Assembly: GCA_964483245.1 (NCBI GenBank)
Contig: CAZABP010000004.1
Coordinates: 129,352 to 193,351 of the forward strand
Source of the DNA: CAZABP01 sp964483245
GTDB lineage: Bacteria > Planctomycetota > UBA1135 > UBA2386
DNA length: 64,000 nucleotides
Direction of reading: 5' to 3'
Made by a program: the position numbers and the translations under genes. The notes below the pieces were generated by a model. The model saw only the letters and a program-made list of their open reading frames with translations. It was not told the DNA's origin and did not search any database. Below are positions 51,199 to 60,219 of the stretch, in pieces (position 1 is the stretch's first letter; every line of letters starts with the position of its first letter).

Positions 51199-52115
51199 GC
51201 GTCGCCGAGCTCGAGTTCCGCAACGTGTCGAAGTGGTACGGCCAGGTCGCTGCGCTCAGCGATGTCTCGTTCCAGCTCGGTCCAGGAGTCGTCGGCCTGG
51301 TCGGCGCGAACGGCGCCGGCAAATCGAGCCTGATCAAGCTCGCGGCGGGGTTGCTGCGCCCCTCGCAGGGGGACGTCCTGCTGTCCGGCGTCGCCGCGCA
51401 CGAAGCCGCGGCGCGCAGGTCGCTCGGCTACTGCCCGGACCTCGAGCGCAGCTTCGAGGCGCTGAGTGGGGTGGACTTCGTGACCTGGATGCTGCGGCTG
51501 CACGGGTTCGACGCCCGCACGGCGCGGCGCCGTGCCCAGGACGTCCTGGCCGGACTCGGGCTCGGCGACGCGATGCACCGGCCGATCCGCACCTACAGCA
51601 AAGGGATGCGCCAGCGCGCGAAGCTCGGCCAGGCGCTTGCCCACGAACCGGACGTGGTCCTGCTGGACGAGCCGTTGACCGGGCTGGATCCGGTGGCCCG
51701 CTTCGAGATCGGGGAGCGGATCCGTGCGCTGGGTGCCGCTGGCTGTTCCGTGCTGGTCAGCTCGCACATCCTGCACGAGCTGCAGGCGGTCGCCGACCGG
51801 TTCCTGTTGATCCACCGTTCGCGCCTGATGGCGGAGGGCACGCTGCGCGAGCTGCGCGAACAGCTCAGCGACCGGCCGCAACGCGTCCTCGTGCGCGGAC
51901 CGGACCCGCGCGCGCTGGCGGCGCGGCTGATCGAGCTGCCGCAGGTCCGCGCCGCGCATCTCGAAGGGGAGGACGGGCTGCTGCTCGAGATCCAGGGCAG
52001 CCGCGAATTCTTCCGGCTGCTGACCGAGCTCGGCGCGCGCCCGCAGCGGTTGGTCGACTCGGTCACGTCCGTCGACGACAGCCTCGAAGCGGTGTTCGGG
52101 TACCTCGTCGCATGA
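51195..52115 (+). CDS. ABC transporter ATPase 2
   Basis: A 306-aa ATPase. Walker A GANGAGKSS, signature YSKGMRQRAKL, Walker B VVLLDEPLTGLDP, H-loop SSHIL. N-terminus LEFRNVSKWYGQVAAL. The C-terminal extension (about 220-306) is less conserved. Overlaps permease 1 by 4 bp and permease 2 by 4 bp. It is a paralogue of ATPase 1 but diverged, so two half-systems or one hetero-complex are possible. Confidence 0.92.
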   Translation: MSVAELEFRNVSKWYGQVAALSDVSFQLGPGVVGLVGANGAGKSSLIKLAAGLLRPSQGDVLLSGVAAHEAAARRSLGYCPDLERSFEALSGVDFVTWMLRLHGFDARTARRRAQDVLAGLGLGDAMHRPIRTYSKGMRQRAKLGQALAHEPDVVLLDEPLTGLDPVARFEIGERIRALGAAGCSVLVSSHILHELQAVADRFLLIHRSRLMAEGTLRELREQLSDRPQRVLVRGPDPRALAARLIELPQVRAAHLEGEDGLLLEIQGSREFFRLLTELGARPQRLVDSVTSVDDSLEAVFGYLVA

Positions 52116-52927
52116 GGTTCCTGCGCACGAGCCTGGAGTCGTTCCGCCAGACCTGGCTCCGGCTCGTGCGGCAGCGGGCGACGTGGTTGTTCTTCGTGCT
52201 CGGGGTCGCGTTCGCGGGGCTGTTCCTGTTCGTCGGCGCCGAGGCGTCGCGCGGCACGCGTGGGACCGAGCTGTTCGGGATCTTCGGCAACTGGCTGGTG
52301 CTGCAGTTCGCGATGCCGTTCGCCGCGATCTACCTGGTCATCGCCGCCGTGTACGGCGACATCGAGGACGGTACTGCGCAGTACCTGTTCGTCCGGCCGA
52401 TCAGCCGCGTTGCGCTGCTGCTCGGGAAGTGGCTCGCCGCGACGACGGTCGCCGTGCTGCTGACGCTGTTTGCGCTGGGCGCGTTCCATCTGGCGCTCGA
52501 CCTGCCGGGCCACACGTGGCGGGCCGGGGTCGGACCGAGCCCCGAATACCTGCAGGCCTACGCGACGATCGCCTGCCTCGCGGCGCCCGGCTACGCCGCG
52601 ATCGGGGCGCTGACGTCCGCCTGGTTCCGCCGGCCGCTGATCGTCGCGATCGGGTTCGTGCTGATCTGGGACATCCCGGTCTCCAACATGCCGGCCGAGC
52701 TCGGGGTGCGCACGGCCACGCTGGCAGATCCGGTGCGGCGCTGGCTGCTGCTCGAGCTGAATCCGCAGGGGGACCTGCGCGAAGCGCTGGCGACTTCGCT
52801 GGAGCGGCTCGACCCCGCCCTGCTCGGCGATCCGGTGCCGACGCTGCTGCGGTTCACGCTGGTCGTCCTCGCGGTCGCGATGTTCGTCTACTCCCGTCGT
52901 GAGTACCACGAACGCGCCGCCGACTGA
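52112..52927 (+). CDS. ABC-2 permease 2
   Basis: A 271-aa membrane protein with about six helices. The coupling segment AVYGDIEDGTAQYLFVRPIS is the ABC-2 hallmark in this protein (E-D-G-T motif). Overlaps ATPase 2 by ATGA and the histidine kinase by 29 bp. The presence of two ATPase-permease pairs in one transcription unit suggests a heteromeric exporter or two related ones. Confidence 0.82.
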   Translation: MRFLRTSLESFRQTWLRLVRQRATWLFFVLGVAFAGLFLFVGAEASRGTRGTELFGIFGNWLVLQFAMPFAAIYLVIAAVYGDIEDGTAQYLFVRPISRVALLLGKWLAATTVAVLLTLFALGAFHLALDLPGHTWRAGVGPSPEYLQAYATIACLAAPGYAAIGALTSAWFRRPLIVAIGFVLIWDIPVSNMPAELGVRTATLADPVRRWLLLELNPQGDLREALATSLERLDPALLGDPVPTLLRFTLVVLAVAMFVYSRREYHERAAD

Positions 52928-54296
52928 GCCGGCCCGCCGGCCAGAGCGGGTCCGCGCGTTGGCGGCAACCGTGCCGACCTCGCGCGAACTGCAGGCGCAG
53001 ATCGGCTGGTTCATCGGTCTGCGGTTCCTCGCGGCCGGGGCGGCCGCGGCCGTGACCGGCGTCGCGCACCTGCTCGGATATCTCAGTCAGCCGCTGCCGC
53101 TGTGGGTGCTCGCCGGCGCGACGCTGGCCTGCAACGTGGCGTACCTCGCTTGGTTGCGCCGCAATCCGACAGCATCGGCGACGACCCTGCGCCGGCACGT
53201 CGATCTGCAGATCGGCGTCGACCTGTTGTTGTTGACCGCGATGCTGCATTGCAGCGGCGGGGTGACGAACCCGGGCGTCCTGTTCTATCTGTTCCACGGC
53301 TTCATCGCGGCGCTCGTGCTGTCGGTGCGCGCCGCGTCGTTGGTCGCGGGTGTTGCGCTGCTGCTCGTGGCCCTGCTGGCGTTCGGCGAGTGGGGTGGCT
53401 GGCTGCCGCACCATCCGGTCGGCTTCGCGCTGTTCGAGCTGCCGTCGACGCCGGTGCACGCGTTGGTGGTCTATCTGGCGGCGCTGGCAATGACGTTCAC
53501 CGCATCGATCTACTTCGTCGCGACCGTCGTGCGGCGGCTGCGCGCCAGCGAAGCGGACCTGCAGACGCTCGGGCGTCAGCTCGTGCTGAGCGAGAAGCTG
53601 GCCGCGGTCGGGACCCTGGCTGCCGGCGTCAGCCACGAGATCAACAACCCGATCGGCGTGATCCAGAACAAGGTCGACGTGCTGCGGTACCGGATCGCCG
53701 ACGGCGATCCGCCGGAGCGCCTGCTGCCCGAACTGGCGGCGATCGAGAAGCACGTCCGGCGGATCGGCGTGATCACTGCCGGCCTGCTGGCGTTCGCGCG
53801 CGAGGCGCCGTTCGAGCTCCGCGCGCTCGACCTGGACGCGCTGGTCGAGGAGGGGATCGACCTCGTCCGCGTCCCGTTGCAGAGCGCGGGACTGCGGTTG
53901 CAGCTGGAGCTGGATCCGGCGCGGCCGCGGATCCGCGGATCGGCGAACCACCTGCTGCAGGTGCTGGTCAACATCCTGCTGAACGCGAAGGACGCGTCGC
54001 CGCCGGGGGCGCGCGTGTGGGTGCGGATCGAGTCGCGCGACGGCGAGGTGGCGGTCGTGATCCGCGACGAGGGAGTCGGGATCCCGGCCGCGAACCTCGA
54101 GAAGATCTTCGATCCGTTCTTCACGACGAAGGACGTCGACCGGGGCACGGGGCTCGGGCTCGCGATCAGCCATGGGATCGTCGAGCGACATGGCGGGCGG
54201 ATCCTGGTCGAGAGCACCCCGGGCAGCGGCTCGACGTTCACGGTCCTCGTGCCGGAGTTGGACCGCGACACGCAGGTCGAACAGCGCCAGATCTAG
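52899..54296 (+). CDS. Sensor histidine kinase linked to the ABC operon
   Basis: A 465-aa kinase starting at GTG. Residues about 35-210 form six membrane helices, a membrane-embedded sensor with little outside the bilayer. The cytoplasmic part has H-box (AAGVSHEINNPIGVIQNK), N-box (VNILLNAKDA), G1 (DEGVGIP) and G2 (GTGLGLAISHGIVER), of the NtrB/PAS-type class. It overlaps permease 2 by 29 bp. Kinase-ABC linkage is often used to sense an exported compound or envelope stress. No response regulator is adjacent; the sigma54 activator at 62638 is too far to link. Confidence 0.88.
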   Translation: MSTTNAPPTEPARRPERVRALAATVPTSRELQAQIGWFIGLRFLAAGAAAAVTGVAHLLGYLSQPLPLWVLAGATLACNVAYLAWLRRNPTASATTLRRHVDLQIGVDLLLLTAMLHCSGGVTNPGVLFYLFHGFIAALVLSVRAASLVAGVALLLVALLAFGEWGGWLPHHPVGFALFELPSTPVHALVVYLAALAMTFTASIYFVATVVRRLRASEADLQTLGRQLVLSEKLAAVGTLAAGVSHEINNPIGVIQNKVDVLRYRIADGDPPERLLPELAAIEKHVRRIGVITAGLLAFAREAPFELRALDLDALVEEGIDLVRVPLQSAGLRLQLELDPARPRIRGSANHLLQVLVNILLNAKDASPPGARVWVRIESRDGEVAVVIRDEGVGIPAANLEKIFDPFFTTKDVDRGTGLGLAISHGIVERHGGRILVESTPGSGSTFTVLVPELDRDTQVEQRQI

Positions 54297-54793
54297 GCGC
54301 GGCTCGTAGGTGCGGCCTCAATCCGTGCTACCTCGCGTCAAGAAACTCCTTGCCGGCATGCGTGCCCATCGATAAGAACGCGCGCGTGTTGGGCGGTCAC
54401 GTCCTGGGAGGGACCGACGCCAACGGGAGTTCGAGACTGGCACCTCGGGCTCCCGATGATCTTTCGAACTCACCTCGGCGCACGGGCCTGCCACCAAGGC
54501 GGGACCAGTGGACGTTCCCTCGCTGCCACTCCTCGACACAAGGGACGCCTCTCCGCAGGACCCACCTGCAGAGGGTCGGGCAGCCGGAACCCGGGGCCTT
54601 CGAGCACTCGATCGCCGGGGCCTGGCGGGCTCCGGCGATCATTTTTGCGCGGGAACGGGAGTCACCATCCTGGGGCTCGTCACGCCCCGCCCCCGCGAAC
54701 AGGGCGGTGGAAACACAACGAGCGCCAGTCGGCGCTCGTCGGTCGGATCAGGAACGGATTGAGAACTCCGGGGCGAGATCCGGTCGAGATCCG
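54297..54793. other. Intergenic region between histidine kinase and 73-aa gene
   Basis: About 500 bp between convergent genes. It contains the minus-strand hairpin at 54718-54739 near its right end. Open frames on both strands show no family resemblance. I see no RNA gene or mobile-element end. Confidence 0.5.
54718..54739 (-). terminator. Probable terminator of the 73-aa gene
   Basis: ACGAGCGCC and GGCGCTCGT form a nine-base-pair stem with a 4-nt loop. Read on the minus strand, TGTGTTT follows, a weak U-rich end. It lies 55 bp past the stop at 54794. Confidence 0.6.
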
Positions 54794-55015
54794 TCAGATC
54801 TCCACGTCGACGACCTGGTCGACGTTGAAGTCGAAGCTGATCTCTTTCTCGACGTTGATCAGCCGCCCGGTGCCCTTGAACTCGTTGAAGATGATCGCGC
54901 CGGCGACCGAGCGGCCGTCCTCCAGGCTGAGATGCACCCAATCGGCCTGCCGGGCATTCATCAGAAGGTCGTAGACCTTCTCCCGGCTCGGCTTGCGAAC
55001 CTTGCGTTCCACCAT
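54794..55015 (-). CDS. Small protein of unknown function (73 aa)
   Basis: A 73-aa protein with a good ribosome site (AGAGGTAG, five to nine bases before the ATG at 55015). It opens with a basic, helical segment (MVERKVRKPSREKVYDLL) followed by a beta-rich part (WVHLSLEDGRSVAGAIIF, GRLINVEKEISF) that could be a small barrel like SH3 or Sm folds. The pairing of a basic helix with a small barrel suggests RNA or protein binding, an inference from shape only. A hairpin terminates the gene at 54718-54739. Confidence 0.7.
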   Translation of the reverse strand: MVERKVRKPSREKVYDLLMNARQADWVHLSLEDGRSVAGAIIFNEFKGTGRLINVEKEISFDFNVDQVVDVEI

Positions 55016-55056
55016 GGCTCTACCTCTCTGCTGACTTCCTTGCCTTCCTGACAACC

Positions 55057-55773
55057 TCACGCGCCCGGTTCGAGAGCAGCTTGATCCGAGTTGCTGGGAT
55101 GCGGGCGAATGAGGACTTCGAGCAGGAATTGCGACCAGGACTCGAAGTGCGCGGGATCTTGCCACAGGCTTTCGGACCCGGCAACGTGCCCCCGGCCCGG
55201 ATCCCCCGACGGCAGCGGGCGGAAGCCGCCGGTCATCTTGGTCCGCTCGCGCACCGTGACCCGGGTCCCGGCCGGCACCCGGAGCAGGTAGGCGAGCCCC
55301 GCGTGGACCCGACCCACGTCCCCGGCATCGTCATTGATCAGCCCGAGCGGGACCGGGGCCGGCGCCTCGCGCAGGACCAGCTCCTCCTGGAGCTCCCGGC
55401 GGAGGGCCCGCTCCAGGATGCCGGCAGTCCGCTCCTCCCCGTCGTCCGGGTTGACGTGCCCACCCAGGCCGATCGACCACAGGTCGTGCAGCCGCGACTC
55501 GCTCTGCCGCCGGCTGCGGCGGACACAGAACAGCTCGCGGACCGGCCCGCTGCGCTCGACGGCGCAGTACGGGATCAGTTGCTTCCAGGCAGGTTCGCGT
55601 TCGGCTTCCTCGCGGTCGACGAAGAACGCCTCCTGCTCGAAGCTCGCGACCAACGCGGCAGCTTCGGGCTGCGTCCATGGCACGAACCCCTGCGGCCAGT
55701 GGCCGCCGAAGAACGCATTGCGCCGCACGACCAGTACCCGCTCCGGCATCGCGTCGCGATCGTAGCCAACCAA
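55057..55773 (-). CDS. NUDIX-domain hydrolase-like protein
   Basis: A 238-aa protein with a NUDIX-like box GHVNPDDG...RALRRELQEEL, where the E-rich tail REL-QEEL gives the metal-binding Glu residues. The first 95 residues (MPERVLVVRRNAFFGGHWPQ, AVERSGPVRELFCVRR) match MutT-like 'predicted phosphoesterase' proteins. Alternative start at 55749. It is followed by the 73-aa gene after 41 bp. The nucleotide substrate is unknown. Confidence 0.75.
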   Translation of the reverse strand: MVGYDRDAMPERVLVVRRNAFFGGHWPQGFVPWTQPEAAALVASFEQEAFFVDREEAEREPAWKQLIPYCAVERSGPVRELFCVRRSRRQSESRLHDLWSIGLGGHVNPDDGEERTAGILERALRRELQEELVLREAPAPVPLGLINDDAGDVGRVHAGLAYLLRVPAGTRVTVRERTKMTGGFRPLPSGDPGRGHVAGSESLWQDPAHFESWSQFLLEVLIRPHPSNSDQAALEPGA

Positions 55774-55777
55774 CGCA

Positions 55778-55803
55778 AACGGGGCGGCAGCTGCCGCCCC
55801 GTT
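55778..55803 (-). terminator. 26-bp perfect palindrome between minus-strand genes
   Basis: AACGGGGCGGCAG is followed directly by its reverse complement, giving a perfect 26-bp palindrome. It is 43 bp past the stop of the secreted protein gene (55847) and 4 bp before the NUDIX gene start. Downstream on the minus strand comes GTTTGCGTTGGTT, slightly U-rich. It may end the upstream transcript or be an operator. Confidence 0.55.
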
Positions 55804-55846
55804 CGCATGCCTGCACGGCCTCGCCAGGGGCGAGACCGGGCTCAGG

Positions 55847-57064
55847 TCACTTCAGCTCGACCTGACCGCTGTTGCCCAGGTAGAGCTTGCCGGCCACGGC
55901 GTCGAGCATGATCGGCATCGTCGCGAGTTTGATCTGCGGCGAGTTCGGCGGGATCGTGATGTTGTAGCCGCCGATCCCCTGCGGAGGCAGGATCAGCGTG
56001 CTCGGGAGCGCGATGATCGGCAACGTCAGGTCGATCGACAGCTTGCCGCCGACGCCCGGCAGCGACGTGCCGGAGTTGGCCAGAACGCCGACCCACACTG
56101 CGCCGATGTAGGCAGGGGAGCCCGTCTTCTGCGTGGGCGCGAACAGCGTCAGGTTCAGGGTCCCGCCGGTCTGCGCGTTGACCGAGCCGGAGCTGACGCC
56201 GAAGTAGCCGACGTCCTGGCAGGACAGATAGCTGGTGCCGGAATCGGCCCAGGTGACCGAGCCGCCGACGACGCCGGGGTTGTTGATCCAGGCCGTGGCG
56301 ACCTTCACCGGGAACTTGGCCGCGCTGTCATCGACTGCGGACGTGAACCAGCCGTCGGAACGGTTGGACGCGATCTGCAGCGAGAAGAACAGGGCGCGCG
56401 ACGTCCCGAGCAAGTCGTTGACCGGGGACGGGCTGTGCGTCTGCACGCCGGTCGGCGGATTCGTGATTGCAGTCCGCTTGTTGGTCGCGGCACCCGTGTT
56501 GCGGTCGAGGTCCATGACCGCGACGCCCGAGCCGTCGATGAAGAACACGACGTCCTTGCCGTCGATCTGCCCGATGTGGACGTCCACGGCACCCGGCGGG
56601 AAGCCGCTGCCGCTGATCAGCTTCATGTTCGTGAACGGGCCAGAGATCCCGGTGCGCGTCGCCAGGCGGGCGCCACCAGCAGCTTCTTCCCAGACGAAGA
56701 CCTGCAGGTCATGCGAGACCGAGCCGGAGTACTCGGTGCCCGAGGTCATCAGCGCGTCGACGTCGGCGTTCTTCGTGAACACGCCGGTGACCGGGTTCCA
56801 GTGCCCGCTCAGGATGTCGTAGCCGCCCGCACCGCCGCTCGAACGCGTGACGGTCAGCAGCGCGTAGAGGGTGTCGGCAGGCAGTTGCAGGTGATCGGAC
56901 AGATGGACGTAGTTGATCGTGTTGACGTTGTTGCCGACCACGGCAGTCGTCAGCTTCGACGCGCCGTAGGGCACCACTTCGGTCGGTGGTTCGCCCAGGT
57001 ACTGGGCCGAGATGCCTGCACTCAGGCAGGCGGCAGAGACGAGAGGGAGCAGCTTGGTGCGCAT
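55847..57064 (-). CDS. Secreted protein of unknown function
   Basis: A 405-aa exported protein with a signal peptide (MRTKLLPLVSAACLSAGISAQ). The mature part is Ser/Thr/Gly-rich and all-beta in appearance; no catalytic or metal motif is evident. A repeat-like stretch (VDVHIGQIDGKDVVFFIDGS, VAVMDLDRN) hints at a propeller-like fold, and the end (LILPPQGIGGYNITIPPNSP) resembles C-terminal domains of other secreted proteins of this kind. The ATG is preceded by AAGGAAA within a 12-bp palindrome (57065-57076). Confidence 0.75.
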   Translation of the reverse strand: MRTKLLPLVSAACLSAGISAQYLGEPPTEVVPYGASKLTTAVVGNNVNTINYVHLSDHLQLPADTLYALLTVTRSSGGAGGYDILSGHWNPVTGVFTKNADVDALMTSGTEYSGSVSHDLQVFVWEEAAGGARLATRTGISGPFTNMKLISGSGFPPGAVDVHIGQIDGKDVVFFIDGSGVAVMDLDRNTGAATNKRTAITNPPTGVQTHSPSPVNDLLGTSRALFFSLQIASNRSDGWFTSAVDDSAAKFPVKVATAWINNPGVVGGSVTWADSGTSYLSCQDVGYFGVSSGSVNAQTGGTLNLTLFAPTQKTGSPAYIGAVWVGVLANSGTSLPGVGGKLSIDLTLPIIALPSTLILPPQGIGGYNITIPPNSPQIKLATMPIMLDAVAGKLYLGNSGQVELK

Positions 57065-57076
57065 GGAAACGTTTCC
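57065..57076 (-). promoter_or_regulatory. Palindrome covering the ribosome site of the secreted gene
   Basis: GGAAACGTTTCC is a perfect 12-bp palindrome that abuts the ATG at 57064 and contains most of the AAGGAAA ribosome site. Pairing could expose or hide the site, or it could be an operator; the short length makes chance a real possibility. Confidence 0.35.
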
Positions 57077-57241
57077 TTCGCAGTTGCAGGGGTAGGGAGA
57101 ACGCCGCAGCCCGCGAGGGCCGGGGGTGAAACGGTCAGGGTCTAGCCGGCCGGCGGAAGGGCTGCAAGCAGCCACCACCGCAGACGCCCTGGGTCCCGGG
57201 GAATGTTCCCCGGGCATCGGCACCGGACCCTGCAGTCCGCT

Positions 57242-60100
57242 TCAGGCTTCCGGTTCGCGGCGCAGCAGATCCCGCAACGCGGCCAGCGAGCGCATCTCGC
57301 CCTTGTGGCCGCGGGCTTCGCTGGCCGGGCGCTCGCTCTCGACCGTGATCACGCGCGGCTCGCCGCCGCTGCGGCGCCGCCCGCCGGCGCGTTCGTATTC
57401 CTCCGGCACCGTCTCTTCGCGCCGGTCGCGCGGCCGCTCACGGTCCCCCGGGCCGGCCCGCCGCTTGCCGCGCAGGCTGCCGCGGCGGAAGTCGAGCCCG
57501 GAGGCGACCGCCTGCTCGAGCGCCGTGCGGGGTGCCGGACGCCGGTCTGGCCGGCCGCCGCGGCCCATCCCCGGCTCGTCGCGCCGGCGCCGGCCGCGCT
57601 CCTCGCCGGTCGGCCGCGGCCGAAACATCGTCAGGCTGATCCGCTTGTGGTCCGGCGCGACCTGCAGGACGAACACCTGGATCACTTCGCCGACGCGCAG
57701 GACCTGGCTCGGATCGCGCTTCCTGGAGGGGAGGATCTGCGAGATGTGGACGAGGCCGTCCTGCCCGATCCCGAGATCGATGAACGCGCCGAAGTCGGTT
57801 ACGTTCGCGACGCGCCCCTGCAGCTCGACACCCGGATTCAGGTCCGCGACGCGCGCGATCCCGGGGTTGTGGACCGGAATCAGGCGACCCCGCGGGTCCG
57901 AAGCCCCCGTCCGCAGGTCCGTGACGACGCCGCGCGCCCGCAGCTCGCCGAGCCCAGCTTCGATCAGCGGCGCCGGATCCCCGCCGAAGCTGCCGCCGAT
58001 CAACGCCGGCACCTCCATGGTTCGCGCCGCCGCGAAGCTGCGCACTGCCGCGTACTCGTCGGGGTGTACGCGGGTCTGATCGAGCGGCTCCTCGCCGCCG
58101 ATGATCCGCAGGCAGCCCGCGACGTTGCGCGCGCGGGTCGCGTCGAAGCCCGGGATGCTGCCGAGCGTGGTGCGATCGCGCAGGGCGCCGTGCTGCCGCC
58201 GATGGTCGACCAGCGCCTTCGCCAGCTCGCGCGTCAGTCCGGGGGTCCGCTCGAGCAGGTCCGGCGCTGCCTGATTCACGTCGATGCCGACGCTGTAGAT
58301 GCAGGATGAGATCACCGCGTCGATCTGCTCGTGCAGCACGCGCTGGTGCACGTCGCCGAGGTGCGGGCCGGCGCAGGCGACGAGGACCCGGTGCTCCATC
58401 GCCAGCAGCTCGAGCATCGGGTCCTGCAGTCGGCGCCCGAGGCCGATCGCGACGCGCATCCCGGAGTCGGTGCCGGGCATCGACTTGCGCGCGGCGGGAC
58501 TGCCGGCGTGGATCGAAGCGGCGGTCTCGTCGACCGGGACGACCATCGGACGCTGCCCGTCGAGCTGTTCCAGTGCGGGGTGCAGCACGGCCTCGGCCGC
58601 GGCCTGCCGCCGGCCGTGCGGGATCGCGATTGCGGCCGGGGCGTGCTCGCGGAGCAGGCGCGCCAGCTCGGCGATCGCCGCGTCCCGCTCCATCGCCGGC
58701 TCGGTCGAGCCAGTCGAGTCGTCCGCCGTCTGCTCCGCTGTCGGCTCCGCCGTGTGCGGCGCGGCCTCCATGCTCTCCGCGGCGGCGTGTTCGCTGGGCG
58801 CTTCAGGCGCCGGGTCACCGGCAGACTGCGCCTGCAGCCCTGCGCCTTCGTCCGTCGCGGCTGTGCCTGTATCCACGGCGGATGTGCTGGGCTCGGCGGC
58901 CGCGTTCTCTGCGGTTGCGGGGGACGTGGCCTCCGGCTCCGCGGGTGCTGCAGGTCCTTCGACCGGATCGGCGGTGGCGGCCGGCTCTGCTGCCGCAGCC
59001 GGCGCGGGCGCGGGATCGGCCGGCGCAGGCGCAGGCGGCGGAACCATCGCCAATACGCGCTGGGTCGCGACCGATCCGTCCTCGTCGAGCAGCGCCAACC
59101 AGATGACGCGGTTCGAGGCCCGCACCGCCGCGACCTTGCGCGGCCCCAGCGGCGGCGCCAGCAGCTGCGCGCGCAGATGCGCGAGGTGCCCGCGGATCGT
59201 CTCGCGGTCGGCGCGCTCCTTCATGTGCCGGCGCACGTCCTTGCTGCAGGCGTCGCGCAGGCGCGTGTCCCACGTGTGCTGGAACACGATGTCGAGGAAC
59301 GGCAGCAGCGCCGCCTCCGGCCCGAGATCGGCGGCGAACCGTTGGCGGAACAGCTCGCGCACGCGCTCGTCCGGCAGCGTCAGCTCGAGCTTGACGATGC
59401 CTTCGCGCTCCGCCTTGCGCAGCGCCAGCATGCGCGGCGCGGGGATCCGGCGGACCGGCTGTTCGAACGCGAAGAACTCCTTGTAGCGGTTCGCACCCTT
59501 GCGCTCCGGCGCGGTCGCGATCGCCTTCAGATTGCCGCGCCCGAGCTCCTCGCGCAGCTGCGCGCGCAGCTCCGTGTCGCCGGCGTACTGCTCGGCCAGG
59601 ATCTCGCACACCCCGGCCAGCACCTGCTCGGGCGTGTCGAGGCCCTTGTCCGGCGCGAGGTACGCCTGCGTGGCCTCGCTGAGGCTCTGCTCGCCGATCG
59701 TGCGATGGTGGATCGCGAGCGCCAGCGGCGCCAAGCCGAGGTCTTCGGCGCGCGTCGCCTCGCCAGCGCGGCGCGGGCGGAACGTCTGATAGACATCGTC
59801 GATCAGATCCTGATCGAAGCACTCCGCGAGCTTCTGCCGCAGCGACTCGACGTCGCTGCCGCGGGCCTGTGCCTGGGTCAGGATCGTGCTCTTGCGTTCC
59901 TCGAGCTCGAGCAGCACCTTGAGCCGCTCGTGGATCTCGACGAGTTGCTCTTCCCCGAGCCCATCGCATGCGTCTGGCTGATAGCGCGCGAGGTAATGCG
60001 GCGTCGCCCCCTCGGCGAGGAGGGAAGCAACCCGGCGCAGGCACCCGGGCGGTGCACTGAACTCGGCTTCGAGACGGAGCAGGATCGGTTCGGGAGGCAT
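57242..60100 (-). CDS. tex: Tex-like transcription accessory protein with insertion
   Basis: A 952-aa Tex homologue, an RNA-binding protein of transcription. Order: N-terminal HtH part (about 1-330: RRAGEATRAEDLGLAPLA, GRGNLKAIATAPERKGANRYKEFF), YqgF/RNase H-like domain split by an Ala/Pro/Glu/Thr-rich insert (about 352-470), then HhH (about 611-665: IYSVGIDVNQAAPDLLERTP) and S1 (about 757-827: VTDFGAFIDLGIGQDGLVHI). In the first YqgF block the usual LGLDPG is replaced by VAAVRASNRVIW, so the acidic residue is lost. The C-terminus is a long Arg-rich tail. Longer than standard Tex (about 770-790 aa). Confidence 0.85.
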   Translation of the reverse strand: MPPEPILLRLEAEFSAPPGCLRRVASLLAEGATPHYLARYQPDACDGLGEEQLVEIHERLKVLLELEERKSTILTQAQARGSDVESLRQKLAECFDQDLIDDVYQTFRPRRAGEATRAEDLGLAPLALAIHHRTIGEQSLSEATQAYLAPDKGLDTPEQVLAGVCEILAEQYAGDTELRAQLREELGRGNLKAIATAPERKGANRYKEFFAFEQPVRRIPAPRMLALRKAEREGIVKLELTLPDERVRELFRQRFAADLGPEAALLPFLDIVFQHTWDTRLRDACSKDVRRHMKERADRETIRGHLAHLRAQLLAPPLGPRKVAAVRASNRVIWLALLDEDGSVATQRVLAMVPPPAPAPADPAPAPAAAAEPAATADPVEGPAAPAEPEATSPATAENAAAEPSTSAVDTGTAATDEGAGLQAQSAGDPAPEAPSEHAAAESMEAAPHTAEPTAEQTADDSTGSTEPAMERDAAIAELARLLREHAPAAIAIPHGRRQAAAEAVLHPALEQLDGQRPMVVPVDETAASIHAGSPAARKSMPGTDSGMRVAIGLGRRLQDPMLELLAMEHRVLVACAGPHLGDVHQRVLHEQIDAVISSCIYSVGIDVNQAAPDLLERTPGLTRELAKALVDHRRQHGALRDRTTLGSIPGFDATRARNVAGCLRIIGGEEPLDQTRVHPDEYAAVRSFAAARTMEVPALIGGSFGGDPAPLIEAGLGELRARGVVTDLRTGASDPRGRLIPVHNPGIARVADLNPGVELQGRVANVTDFGAFIDLGIGQDGLVHISQILPSRKRDPSQVLRVGEVIQVFVLQVAPDHKRISLTMFRPRPTGEERGRRRRDEPGMGRGGRPDRRPAPRTALEQAVASGLDFRRGSLRGKRRAGPGDRERPRDRREETVPEEYERAGGRRRSGGEPRVITVESERPASEARGHKGEMRSLAALRDLLRREPEA

Positions 60101-60219
60101 CGAGGGCGGTCCGGGAGGTCAGTCCCGGCGTGGTGGCGGGCGCCGCAGCGCGGGCGGGTCACGATAGCGCGCACCCGTCTGGCTGCCATACGCGCCGGTT
60201 CCTGCGCACAGCCCGTCCC

